This document shows, one piece after another, positions 34,253-46,000 of a stretch of 64,000 nucleotides of DNA. The stretch is from Plutella xylostella (Eukaryota > Arthropoda > Insecta > Lepidoptera > Plutellidae). The notes beneath the pieces were generated by a model. The model had not been told where the DNA came from, did no database searches, and saw only the letters and a program-made list of their open reading frames with translations. A program made the position numbers and the translations under genes. The stretch lies in contig NC_064010.1 in NCBI RefSeq assembly GCF_932276165.1, forward strand, positions 2,294,001-2,358,000. The letters run 5' to 3'. How positions within the stretch are numbered: position 1 is the stretch's first letter; each line of letters begins with the position of its first letter.

Positions 34253-37200
34253 ATAATTAAAGTTATAATTGTTTAATAAAAACATAAATTGTAACAAACA
34301 AACTTTTTTCCCATTCCCAGATTCGATTGTAAAAAACGCATTTACAAATACTACTTTCCCCGATCCAACCTAGACATAGCGAGTATGAGACGAGCTTGTG
34401 CAAAGATCGTTGGATCCCACGACTTCAGGAACCTCTGCAAGATGGACGTTGGGAATGGAGTGGTCCAGTTTATTAGGAGAGTCTTGGATGCCGATATCGT
34501 GCCAGTTAGAGAGGGGGACACGGACTGTGGTAAGGTTTTTTCGAGTGAGATAAATGTGCAGTTTGCAAACATCCAAATTAGATCTACAGGGTGTTGCAAA
34601 AAGGGTATACTAAACCAAAACCTATCTACATGTGCAGCATGGTATATCTAAGCCCGAAAATGAAATCTGAATTTCAAAATTCATTTTTCATAGAAACTAT
34701 GTTGTTCACGTGACTTTTTACTATGGAGACCGAGACCTTTTTTTACCCGAATTTTGAATTTCTGATTTCATTATGCTGCACATGTAGGTTTCGGCTTAGT
34801 ATACCCTTTTTGCAACATCCTGTATAGAAGTAGGTAAAGGTGAGAGTTGAATAATATTCAAACTAAACTATAACTGACACAGTGAGTTCTAATCTAATAT
34901 GAAAGTTTAAAAGTAAAGTAACTGGATATTTTCGATATTTCCGAACCATTTGAATATGAAAGTGTCTATGCTTGTGGTGGACACTTATATTTTATGCTGA
35001 CCGTACATTGGATTCTGGAGTGGAGGCCGCGACTAGGCAAACGTAGTGTGGGACGCCCTCCGGCTAGATGGGGTGACGACTTGCGAAAGGTGGCTGGTTA
35101 TGATTGGATGCGGAAAGCTAAAGATCGTATCCAGTGGCGTGCTTCTGCTCGTCCAGCAGTGGACTGCTATAGGCTGATGATGAATGATGATGATGATGTA
35201 CATTGGATTACAAAACTTCAAAGCAAGTTATAAAAATGCGTACCAAAACGACTATAAATGCCTTCTTAAAATTGCATGAATGTGCTATTCGTCAAACTAA
35301 TATTACTTATTGTAAGCCAATACCTTAAATTAAAAAATACAGTTGATATAACTGAAACTTAATATTCTTAACTTATTATATTTCAGCGACATCAATGTAC
35401 TGTCTGCGTATAGTCGGCAACGCGTTCCTCTGGCATCAGATCCGGTGTATATTCGGAGTCCTATTGCTGGTAGGACAAGGTCGAGAATCGCCTGACATCA
35501 TGTCAGAACTGTTGGATGTAGAAACTAATCCACGGTAAGAAAATATTATTATTTTTATAAATTATTTATTGAAACAAATAAGCATAAAGGCGAACTTAAT
35601 GCTAGTAGCATTCTCTACCAGTTAACCTTCAGTTTTAGTGATGTCAAGAAAGTATAGGTTGAGAGGATATAAGTGTAAAATACTATTCTATTAGGTGATT
35701 AGTAGGCCTGGTACCATTATAATTATTAATCTCTTTCAGTAAACCCCAATACTGCATGGCTTTAGACATACCTCTGAACCTATTCCACTGTGGCTATGAA
35801 ATAGAAGAGGAAAGCAGATGGGTGTACGACAGAGAAGAACTGAGGGTAGTCATAGCGCACCTACAAGGCGTGTGGACGGTACAGAGTATCAAGTGAGTGC
35901 GCTGTTTGTAGTCATAAATTTTAGACCAATGAGTGTGCTGTTTGTAGCAATAAATTTTACTAACACTCTCTTAGTATCTGCTATACATAGAGATAGAAGG
36001 GGACAGCAGATAGTTGTACTAAAGAGAAGAACTGAGGGTGGTCATAGCGCACCTACAAGGCGTGTGGACGGTACAGAGTATCAAGTGAGTGCGCTGTTTG
36101 TATTTATGAATTTTACTAACTTTCAATACTCTATCTATCGATACCTGACAGTTACTATCATACGATTTTGACACATAAATAGTTGCATTCTGTCAAACGC
36201 GTATGAAAATAATAGAATAGATAGAATATACTTTATTTTTTGTTTTTTAATCTCAGAGACTATATTGACTGACTCTGAACAGTTCATCAACAGTCGATTG
36301 TCCCGCCAATAGAACGATACGTCACTTAATCGCGGTACACTTGACTGTTGATGTACCGTTCAGAATATGTCAATTTAGTATTTGAGATTAGAAAACAGAC
36401 ATTAGTGAACATTAGTTTCCTAATGCCCCATAGTGCAGTCAAGGAGACCTGATGAAGGCCAATGATCTCGCAATAAGAGTAGCAAAACACTGGAGGAAGT
36501 TAGCTTAGTGCATTCACACGATCGAAGAAGAAGATTAGTGAACAAATTTTTCATTTATAGGGCAACAATGATACATGACTGCCTACAATCACTGGAAGAC
36601 GACTACAATAGACGATCCCGAAAGAGCGAGACAGAAAATGGCGTTTGTGACGAGAGTGAGCGAGACAGCATCATGTGTCACAGCGACTGTCTCCTGCAAG
36701 GCGTTAAACCTAGAGTTTACAAGCCTCTATTGAAAAGGGATACTTGTTGTAAGTATATTATATTCTATTCTATTTTCTGTGAGGGTGTATGTGTCGCAGC
36801 CGGATCGTATAATCCGCCGTATTACATTACGGCTGGCCGCATTACAACACAGGGCCGCTTTGTAATGCGGCGTATCAACGTTTAGCCGGATTGTCATTTC
36901 AATACGTTCTTCAATACGGCGGCCCACGTTTAGCCGCATCGTACTACTACTGAATTGGAGGGTAACCATGTCCATACTAAGCATGACATAACAGGTGAAG
37001 GAATTTTGTAATCATAATAGAGTAAATATATCATATGGACTTCCAAGTATCAAAATACTGTTCATGGGTACTACTCGGATTGTAGGATCTTCGGAATTAT
37101 TATTCTTCATCATCAACATCACTAATGGACGTAGGCCTCTCCCAAAGCACGCCACTGGATGCGATCTACAGCTTTCCACATCCAATCATAACCAGCCACC

Positions 37201-38808
37201 TTTCGCAAGCCGTCACCCCATCTAGCCTGAGGGCGTCCCACACTACGTTTGCCTCGTCGCAGTCTCTTCAAGATCAAATAACCTTTGCCGGCCACATTTA
37301 TATTTTTTGACCCAGTAGTATTATCTGGAAATCCGCCGACCAGCAGAATCCATGGTCACTTTAGCTGATTGATGTGCGTTATAACTTTTGTACGCTTTTC
37401 ACTGTACCGCATTGATCGGAATAGAAATTATTTAATTTCACGTGAACATTGTTCATGAAGTACTGTTTACAAGCATATTTAACACGATTTCTTCGTTTTA
37501 ATCATCATCAAATATCTGTATCCAACGCCATTATTGTTGTTATGTGAAGCAGCGCCACGAGTGTTAAAAATCAAAACTAAAATCTTTCAATGCGGCGGCT
37601 AATCTCTCGCCGTATTACATAACGGCCAGCCGTATTGAATGACGTATGATGTCGAATACAATCCGGCGCATTTTCATTCAGCCGTATTCAATACGGCTAA
37701 ACGTTGATCCGCCGCATTACAAAGCGGCCCTGTCTTGTAATGCGGCTAGGCGTCATGTAATACGGCGGGTTATACGATCCGGCTGCGACATATGTACCTG
37801 CATCTTAAGAAAGAAAGGAAAAAACTTATTTTTTTAGCAATACCGATAAAGTTAACTACTTACATAGAATTATATTTATACATACATGTCCACTCAGCTA
37901 ATGCAGTGCCTTTGGCTAGGTCAAAGGACACTGCGCTGGTATTTCAGTGGAAGCCTTTTTGGTGACATCTGGCTCTCTCGAGTGCATATCCCCAAGGTCT
38001 AAACTGCCTTCTTAAGCTATAAGACCATTTCCCACCACGCTGGTCCACTGCGGGTTGGTGGATTCACATACCTAGATGTGCTAAATGTAGATAGGTAATA
38101 TGCATGTTTCCTCACGATGTTTTCCTTAGCCTTAAAAGAGCGATGATATAAATACTAAATTCCAAACAAATATCTGCCTCGGGCAGGAATCGAACCCAGG
38201 ACCTTCGGCATAGCAGTTAGCATCCCTAACCACTGCACCATCGATCGTCGGTCGTATATTCTACATCTACACTTATAGTGCCATTATTTTTAAAAGCATT
38301 TGTGGTCATCGCAAATTTTTCTTTGCGAATATTACAGTCATAACAATAATAACAAACACTCACACCTTGTACTAATGTACTCCCTTGCGGGGTAGGCAGA
38401 GGTGCATTGTTATGTTAGTCCCAATGTAATAGGAGGCCGGCCTATTGCCATTTTACGGGCACATCCAAGACCCGAGAACAAATATCTGTGTTTAAACAAA
38501 TATCTGCCCCCCGGGTCCTTTAGCTCAGTAGTCAGGGTCACTAACCACTACGCCATTCGGTCGTCGTATTACAATCAATACTCTTTAATAGGTTCTAATT
38601 GAAAGAAAAGCTGAAACACATTGAAAATGCGGACAGATTTGGCTTTAGTATGTGACACACCATCTTGCCCGTATATTCATAATCTAAGTAATGAATTATT
38701 ATTTTTTCCATTGCAGCTAGTCTTGAGGAGAGAATAAACTACTACACAAAGAAGAGAAAGCCTGCAAACGAAGCTTTGACAGACGAAACTGAAGAATTGG
38801 ACACATAA
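31192..38808 (+). CDS. Pus3: tRNA pseudouridine(38/39) synthase PUS3
   Basis: Nine exons, all GT-AG and in phase: 31192-31272, 31441-31568, 33090-33291, 33490-33659, 34321-34529, 35387-35534, 35740-35892, 36561-36748, 38717-38808. They give 456 residues; animal PUS3 is about 480. The enzyme isomerises U38/U39 in the tRNA anticodon arm. Family marks in order: a coiled N-terminus (LVDRIIQLEAHNFQLRN), RPFDFS, the start of the TruA fold (RILYFGWDYQG), the catalytic loop RCGRTDKGVSAFGQ with Asp at about residue 129, YCKLLNRLLPPDIRAVAW, the KRIYKYYFPR strand, HDFRNLCKMDV, FLWHQIRC, and the late GVKPRVYKPLLKR motif. Introns are full of repeats. Exon 7 has a partial downstream duplicate. Poly(A) signals follow the stop. 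It is divergent from the zinc-finger gene at its left. Confidence 0.93.
31870..32765 (+). pseudogene. LINE reverse-transcriptase fragment in PUS3 intron 2
   Basis: The plus-strand frame from 31927 begins inside the RT palm with VFADDTNAILH and continues with FSANKLVLNPNKTS, KFLGIHIDSLLNWK and LVESRLRYSIMFWGHS. The frame stops at 32581, but a shifted frame gives the usual C-terminus (YNKLPSHLKQIDKI, CFYTIDEFLND). The 5' two-thirds are missing. It is a different LINE family from those at 7.9-11.4 kb. It ends near an (AATA)n word at 33050. Confidence 0.8.
33683..33925 (-). mobile_element. tRNA-headed SINE, family A, in PUS3 intron 4
   Basis: Inverted copy: TATGTGGGGAAATCTCACAC at the left, the CAGCTGATATATCTACACAA segment, and the head GGTCCCAGGTTCGATTACGG on the minus strand with a mutated B-box region. 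Confidence 0.8.
34187..34248. repeat. (TA)n microsatellite
   Basis: About 60 bp of near-pure TA between exons 4 and 5 of PUS3, about 70 bp before the exon 5 acceptor. It is likely length-variable between individuals. Confidence 0.9.
34587..34827. mobile_element. Intact CAGGGTGTTGCAAAAAGG MITE
   Basis: Left CAGGGTGTTGCAAAAAGG, then GTATACTAAACCAAAACC; right GGTTTCGGCTTAGTATACCC, then TTTTTGCAACATCCTG, with TA outside both ends. The centre carries CACGTGACTTTTTACTATGG. It serves as the reference for the split copy at 10097-12196 and for the pieces at 3269, 40830 and 58500. It lies in PUS3 intron 5. Confidence 0.85.
34985..35200 (+). pseudogene. LINE 3' end fragment in PUS3 intron 5
   Basis: The plus frame reads WRPRLGKRSVGRPPARWGDDL, then DWMRKAKDRIQWRA, followed by a (GATGAT) tail. 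It is the C-terminus and 3' tail of an RTE/CR1-like LINE whose other fragments are listed at 17405. Confidence 0.75.
35831..36106 (+). repeat. Tandem duplication of the end of PUS3 exon 7
   Basis: About 84 bp at 35831-35914 (last 62 bases of exon 7 plus its donor and the start of intron 7) recur at 36023-36106 with three or so changes. The words GAAGAACTGAGGGT, CCTACAAGGCGTGTGGACGG and TATCAAGTGAGTGCGCTG are in both. A shorter repeat of GTG(A/T)GCTGTTTGTAG-type sequence lies between them. The copy keeps a consensus donor (GTGAGT at 36085) but has no obvious pyrimidine-rich acceptor. Confidence 0.85.
36792..37790. mobile_element. 999-bp TIR element with 4-bp duplication in PUS3 intron 8
   Basis: The left TIR TGTCGCAGCCGGATCGTATA and the right inverse TATACGATCCGGCTGCGACA are flanked by TATG on both sides (36788-36791, 37791-37794). 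Both subterminal zones (about 120-150 bp) are GC-rich and packed with short words such as GCCGTATTAC and GCCGCATTAC in both directions. The AT-rich centre contains an inserted LINE 3' fragment (37115-37275). No transposase frame is visible. I cannot assign the superfamily. Confidence 0.82.
37875..38256 (-). mobile_element. SINE family C, inverted, with tRNA-like head
   Basis: The minus strand has a tRNA-like head (GGTCCTGGGTTCGATTCCTG, near 38185-38205), followed by AAAACATCGTGAGGAAACAT and the GAACCCACCAATCC-like word read in reverse at 38050. Same family as 30060 and 59485. Confidence 0.7.
38352..38568 (-). mobile_element. SINE family B, inverted, internally deleted
   Basis: Shows CACCTTGTACTAATGTACTC and CCCTTGCGGGGTAGGCAGAG at the left, then skips the usual TGCTGCACCCACTTTTCGCC segment. 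The tRNA-like head at the right is rearranged in its B box (CCCCCCGGGTCCTTTAGC). Confidence 0.75.
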
Positions 38809-41523
38809 TTTAGGTTTAACTTAAAAAATAAAAATTAGGTTTTCGTTACTGATATTATTAAAAGATAAAGACATTGCCGTCAAGTTAAATAAAAATAAAA
38901 TGAATTGCTAAAGTATTTTTTCCTTCATGGATCATTGTCAGATTGTAAGCATCTATCATCAAATAGGTTACAGTGCCACAAACTTATCTGTTCCGGTGAG
39001 AGCTCGCGTAAATGTTTAATATTTCTTCATTCTATACGATTTTAAGTTTGTTCGTAATGGTAATTCGAAATTCGCCCTTGCGGTTTTAATAAACCCATTT
39101 AATCTATATCAATATAATTATAATTCATCAGTAAGTAATGAGGTATGGATCAATTTAGTTCGCTCTCACTCTCAGTTATCGGAAATGACCACGAACTAAC
39201 ATAGCATGGAAAGACTGGGAAAGACCTAGCCTAGATAAAATGTGTTTTTTTATTAGTAAATGACTAGTTAGCAATGATTTCAAAAGGAAGGATAGGCCCT
39301 TCAGTACATTTTACTCAAACCTTCTTCATACAAGCAAAATAACTGTCATCTGTCATAATTTGTTTAAACTATGTCAGTGCCTAGCAACTATCTTGATGAC
39401 GTAACCTTGTACGTGCGTTAGTAATTTACCATCCCGGACATTGTTTTATTATTTGCAGGCGCCATATCAATAATCTGACTATCCTCCAAGAAAATGTTCT
39501 TGGAGGATAGTCAACAAAAAATGACGTCCGCACAAGGTTACAGCGCGCGGCCATTATAGACTTTGATAGTAAAATAATTATCACTTTATAATATGTTTAT
39601 TACTTAATGTAATGGTAATTACCGATGATACGATATTCGATGTTTCTTTTTTACCTTCATATAATGGTTTTTGCAGCCTTTCACAACACAACTACATATT
39701 TATCACAAGATTCACAAGACCATCTCTCGGCCACAGACAACTGTCGACTGAGGAGCGTTGGCCCTAAAATTACGATTTTAGGGCCAACGCGCGGGTGCCA
39801 TTTTTTTGAGTGTGATGCCCTGTCCTTACGCTAGTAATATATATGTCAATGCTAGTTAGTGGTAAGTTGCAAGTTTTTTTGTTGTTGTTAACGTGCAGGC
39901 TTAAGGAACATTTAATACTTCTAAGAAAAATAATGGGCCTAAATTAGATACTTCCGGGGTCCCCGGAATCTATTAAGGGCCGGTTTTTTGATCCGAGGTC
40001 AACTTTAACCATTAGTAAAGTCACGTGTCGAGCATGACAGTTGCATACGAATTTTGTTGATTTTGAACAACTTTATGGTTGTTAGGAACTATGAATAAAA
40101 AAACTGGCAAAAAAACTATTGTTTCTTTATGCGTGGGTTTCATACCAATATGTCTTAATTAAACCTATAAATACAACAACAAAATAAAAAAGTAAAAAAT
40201 AAAAATTAGTTAAGTTTTTTTATTGCAAACATTTTCTGTTACATACGTACTTAAAAAGTTTAGTTGTACAAAATTTATTGCTTTTTATATAAGGTACATA
40301 CCTACTTACCTACAGTAAGAGTTACAATAATATAAAGCTACATAGCTTTATATAATGGGTAAGTTTCTTTTGTAAGCGAAAAGCTTGAAAAGTATTGGCT
40401 TTCAAATGAAATTATTTTAGTCCTCAAAATCTTACAAAGTGGGAATTAAAAGTTTTACAGTAGAGCTTTATTAATCTGAACAATACATAATGTAGGTAAA
40501 CGTAAGTTAGAGAGGGTTTAATATATTATATTTGTAGAACTCAGTGTTGTTTCTTCTATTAGAAGAGGAACTATACTTACTGTAAATTTATTATTTTAAC
40601 TACTTACTTATAGTTATAATTTTGCATGAAAAGTTTGAGCACATTATTTACAAAGAAAAAATATACATAAAGAAATCTAGTTTACATTATTGTTGTAGGT
40701 GATATGGTGATATACAGCGAGTACAGTGATACTTTCTACAGGTGTAAAAGGGCGTAGTAAGGCCATACGGGTGACTCAGGTGGTCATTGGAAACAAGTTT
40801 TATTTGAGGACTTTTAAAAATTCGCAATACTTATGAATATTTGCTTCTCCATAGAAACTTTGTTGGTCACGTGACTTTTTCTTTTCTTGTTTATTTTTGC
40901 GAATATCCATCAACTGTTCAGGATGAACCCATGAGTTACCTTATATCGGCTTACTTTACTATACCAGTTTGTCAACACCCTGTAAATCTACGGTTCATAA
41001 CGAAAATTTATCAGACTTCACATTACAAAAAATATCAGTAAAATCAACCTCCCGGCCAAGGCACTATCGACAGGCATTTTTGAGGTTACACTTTCCTATT
41101 ACAAATGTTTTATGTACTTAGGTATATGATATGTGCTAACTCATCTTAAGCCATTTTTATACATGTAAAAAATATATGATATGAGCATGTTTATAGTTTT
41201 TTAAGGGCGGGCGTGAACTAGCGCCAATAGCGGTAATATTAAAGCTAATTTTCTTTCCAGTATAAATGAATGTTTTTAAATTAACATCTTGACTCTACAT
41301 ATTATTACCTAGGTGAGTTTTAAAAATGTTAATTATCAGAACAGCAGTTTTTGGAAGGACGCTTTTAAACCGTAGTATATAGGAAACCTACAGATAAACA
41401 ATAATATGAGCAGTATAAACCTAATACAATATATTTTTACACTATTAACATTACAAAGGGCCTAACGGTCTTTACACTATTTGAATAGTGAAAATAAACT
41501 AAACACGAATTTGTATGATCAAC

Positions 41524-41735
41524 ACATGGAAGTAGAAAAAAAAACGGAAGGAATCTCGCTAACTAAAAAGTGAAGCACCCGAATAAGTCAGTTTCATTCT
41601 TACGACGCGACGAGCCCGACACACACACATTTACACTCAAAGTAAGTCAGTTTGCCGCCAATCACGTCGCACTTACTACGCACCCACACACTCTCATATC
41701 GAGATTCCTTCCGTCTTTTTTTCTACTTCCATGAA
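41524..41735. mobile_element. TIR MITE, CATGGAAGTAGAAAAAAA family
   Basis: Left CATGGAAGTAGAAAAAAAA followed by CGGAAGGAATCTCG; right CGAGATTCCTTCCGTC followed by TTTTTTTCTACTTCCATG. The centre is more GC-rich and non-coding. Confidence 0.8.
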
Positions 41736-41959
41736 TCAACACAAATGATTGATTGAAAAAGTCCACGTTCTATGCAATACATTATTTAATTTGGTGTGAT
41801 GCGGAAGAGTCGCCGCCTAGCAGTACACACACTGCACACATTTAGGTAAAACAAAGTCCAACCAATTTCTTATTCACTACCCAAACGGTTGATAAAATTA
41901 CCACTAATATGTCTGAGCAAGACAAAGATGAACACATTTAGGCTGAGTATTCCATCAGG

Positions 41960-42821
41960 CATGTTGTGTGTGTGTGTGCACTTAGGGGCTACATGTTTTT
42001 TGTAGGTTTGGTAACTAAAACGTTTAGTAAAAGTTGTAACTTAATTTGTAAAACGAATGCTGGCATTTGTAAACAATTAATTAGAAAGTTATTTGACATT
42101 AATGTGGTCCCTAGGCACAAAAAAAATATTTTCAAATTCTAGAAAAGTATATTTAGTTTTGAGGAATCCTTTGTTACTACATACTTAGTAAAATCATTTA
42201 AAGCTGTACAACTCGATCAAAAACATAAATTTACTTTGATTATATCGTATTCCAGTAGCTTTTTTTTGTCTCTGAGGGACCACTTTTTATTGGCTTATAA
42301 AATACTAATTATAACATTAAACAACATTAAGATTTTTGCACGCTTTAGTAAAAGTTACAAGAAACATTATAACAGTGAAATAAGTAGATAATTAAGTGTA
42401 AATTTCGTATTAATTTGTGTTCCCTCAGTTCACACACTATAGAATTATAAATTCATTAAAATAGCAAAAAATCCAAGGAAATCTGCTATGTTGCACTTAT
42501 TACAAATTATAAAAATGATTTTTACTAAAGGAAAATAATCATTTATCATGGATTAATCACTCATTCAACAAGTTATTAAATTTTTTCCATCTCCCTTATA
42601 TTGCAATTTTAGGTTATGTTATTCATTAGGGTGACCGCATACTAAAAAAAGTCTCAATTGATTTCAATATGTGATTTATACCACAATAATGTCTTTCGAA
42701 TTAATTGTTTACAACTGCCAGCATTCGTTTTACAAATTAAGTTACAACTTTTACTTAACTTTTTAGTTACCAAACCTACAAAAAAACATGTGGTCCCTCA
42801 GTGCACACACACACGGCATGT
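41960..42821. mobile_element. 860-bp TIR element with about 125-bp arms
   Basis: Left: GTGCACTTAGGGGCTACATG, GTAGGTTTGGTAACTAAAA, AACGAATGCTGGCATTTGT; the right side carries the inverse series, ending ACATGTGGTCCCTCAGTGCAC. TG/CA microsatellite stands at both outer ends. GGGACCAC words recur inside near 42105 and 42285. No reading frame survives. Confidence 0.75.
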
Positions 42822-43027
42822 TAAAGGTAGATTATCCAAGTAACCTGACACATTTACCTATTTTACGTAGGCACCTTAGCTGTAATTGGCTTGTTTTTTT
42901 CAGACAACATGAATAAATGGCACTTTGCAGGCAGGCTTGGTCAGGTCACGTGAATCGCAGTATACTAGGAACCTATCATTAAGACAGATTGCCGTTTACG
43001 CAAAGGTTTCCCAGTCGCGATACAACA

Positions 43028-46000
43028 TCACATCACTTGTCGATGTTCACAGAAGAACTTGACATGTTCTCGGATCTCCAGCTTACTGGAGAACTTGGCC
43101 CCGCATTGGTCACAACAGAACCGTTCCCGGTCGTTAGCTGCCATATGCACATCACTTATATGCTTCAACAGTTCTAGCTTGCTATTAAAAAACAGTTCGC
43201 ACTTTCCACACTCGTACATTTTGTCTGCACTCTTAAAAGTTTTCGGGTTTACACATTTCACACCTTTCTTTGGACTTGGTGGCTTCCTTTTGTCTAAATT
43301 GGATTTTTCCTTGTGTTTGATTCTCATATGGTGGTCGAAATGACTCTTTGAGCTAAATCCTTTCCTGCACTTATTGCATCGGTGCGCCTTCCTGTGAATT
43401 AACTTCATGTGCCTGCCCAAATTTATTGGTGTTATGAATCTATCATTGCATATTTTACACTGGTATATTTTTTGTTTAATTTGTGTTGTAGCTTCGAGTT
43501 TGCTAGTGTCTTTAGTCAATACTCCATTATCAGAATCTTTCTTTCGACGTTTATTTTCATTGTTCTCTGATTCTGTGCTGTTTTTTGTCTTTTCTAAATT
43601 ATCTACGCTTTTTACTTCTTTAGGTTGACGTTTAGGTGTATCTTTATTAAGTTTCATTTCACCTGTTCGAATTTGGCCCAGTTTTGCATTTGTGTTGTTC
43701 ATTTCATTAGTACCTCTTTTCTCAGCCTCACCTTTTTCAACTTTTAGATCGGTATCTTCAAACCTTTTGGGCAATTTGACTTGCCGTTTAGACAAAGTTT
43801 GAACAGATTCTGTAACATCATTTTTCTGCTTTACACTATCTAAGCTTTTAGATTTAGGCTGTTGTTTATTTTCCGACTCTCTGTCAGCTTGTTCTGGACC
43901 TTTCTTATTTGCATTTTTTGGTGTATCTACTTCTTTGCCGTGGCTCAAACGCATGTGGTCCTCAAGTGAACTGGCTAAAGTAAAATTGCAACTGCAAATA
44001 TTGCACTTGTAATCTATGATTGTTGTACCTGATGATATTTTTTCTTTTGCAGTCTGAGAGTTGCTTTCATTCATTGTAACTCTTTGTAAGCATATTTTCA
44101 CCTCTTTCTCCATAGAATTTGTTGAACACTGACTCTCATTGAGCGTTGATTCTGAACAAATGCAATGTATCATTTCATTATTGCATTCATCACACAATTT
44201 AGACAAAAAATCGTTTTCATAAACATCGACTTCATTATTTAATGAACTATCTTCTTTAATACAACAACCTATCTCTACTTCATACTCCATATCAGATTCA
44301 TTTCTCTTTATAGCAGTCTCAATTGCCTTATATTTATGAGGTGCTTTATAACCCCTTCTTTTTTTATCATACAATTCCTTTTTAAGTCTAAGTTTGATCA
44401 TACGTCTCAAATCTTCATTAGCCATTAAAGTCAGTTCAAAGTCTATAATCTCTTTTTCTATTTCAGTTTGGCCATCTTGCACATCATCCTCTTCCTCCAT
44501 GTCTATGGCATAAGCTACAGGGTTAGGATCCGGATGACATTGCTCACATTGGTGACCCGTGCCTGTGTTCTTCCTTCTATGCTCTTCTAGATGTAGCTTC
44601 AACGAGTTCCGTAGACTGTAAACTGCGTCGCACTTGCAACACTTGAATATGTCTAGCTCCTGTTTATGTACCTTCTTTAAATGCAGCATAAGGTCCAACT
44701 TCTTCACGAAGTTCTTGTTGCAAACAACGCAGTCGTTTGTTTTCCTTCTTATCGTGGTGAACCCTTTACGTATTAAGTCTGTGGGAGCGTTACCTTTCAG
44801 TATGTGGGCCTTTTTGATGTGCACCTTGAGATGGTGAGGCCACTTGAAGTCGGACGGGCAGTACGGACACTTGGATCGCTTGAAGTCTTTGTTGTGGTTG
44901 ATGTGAACGTGCCACTTCAGTGAGTTCTTGGAGCCGTACACTCGTGGACAGAACGTACACTTGTGCAGCATGAACACCGCGTTGTGGATGTTCCGGACGT
45001 GCTGGTTCAGAGCCGCTTTGGACTCAAACTTCTTCTTGCAATTGGTGCAGGGAAAGATCTGTAAATGAAACACCATTGACATTGTTAAAATGTTGTATGT
45101 TTGGCTTGATAGTGGGCTAAAATGTCTAGGAAGTAGTTTGTAGTACTATTGGACATAGGTTCCTGTTAGTGATGCATGCCTAAAACTTCCAGCAGATGCT
45201 CTACCAGCTACCCTGCCATTCTTCACAGAGCATCTCAACAATTTTTCAGTAAAAACCTCATTCTAGAAAACTCATACAACTACTTTTTTATATTCTGGGA
45301 TAGGGTACAGCTCCTGTAGATGGCTCTTATGAATATAATCTTATATACATTTCACTGCATCTAAAATTATACAGGCAAGGTGCAAACATTGATGCTATCA
45401 CTTGTGTTTGAAAGCAGCATCCTAGGTTGTGTTCCCTATTTTAACTACTCTGCCTGTGTACTTTTAGACACAGGCAATTGAAAGTGCCTTATGATAAAGG
45501 ATACATCACTTACACAGCTATTATAGTGGCCTGATGTTCGAAAAATAGGTTAATTACTGGTCAGTGCCACAGTGTTGTCTATTCATTGACTGGAGATGAA
45601 GAGGAGGTGTGAATGTGAAAATGTGATGCGATGGAGTTGCAAACTTGTGTACCTGTCTACCTGTCTCTCAGCTGTTTGTGTCTGCACTCTGCACCCACAA
45701 AGTTCTATGACCCTAGTCATATAGACCCAACATTGACAAAAACTGAAACTAGTCAATTGAAACGTAAAAACTGACACAAATAATATTCAATTAGAGATGC
45801 CACGAATATTCGGCAAGTATTCGGCCTATTCGGCCAGTTTTTTCAGTATTCGGTATTCGGCCGAATAGTAAGTAGTATTGGGCCGAATACCGAATACTTA
45901 AAAAAGTAGCAAATATCTTACAAAAGGGAATAAAAAAAACAATTTAATCGAAACATTTAACTATCAAACGATAATTAATTGCAAAACTTGAATACAACAT

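Larger units (their letters stand above)
38809..43027. other. Intergenic between PUS3 and the second zinc-finger gene
   Basis: After the PUS3 poly(A) signals I see no gene. Contents: a truncated TIR MITE (about 38970-39170); a hairpin element near 39400-39545 with a perfect 16-bp stem (39477-39512); a decayed piece of the CAGGGTGTTGC family (about 40830-40990, core GGTCACGTGACTTTTTC); a TIR MITE at 41524-41735; and a TIR element at 41960-42821. 39900-40820 is AT-rich with nothing I can name. Confidence 0.6.

Noticed and set aside
43059..43343. Plus-strand ORFs opposite the zinc-finger genes
   Set aside because: Shadows of finger codons on the other strand, with no domain of their own.
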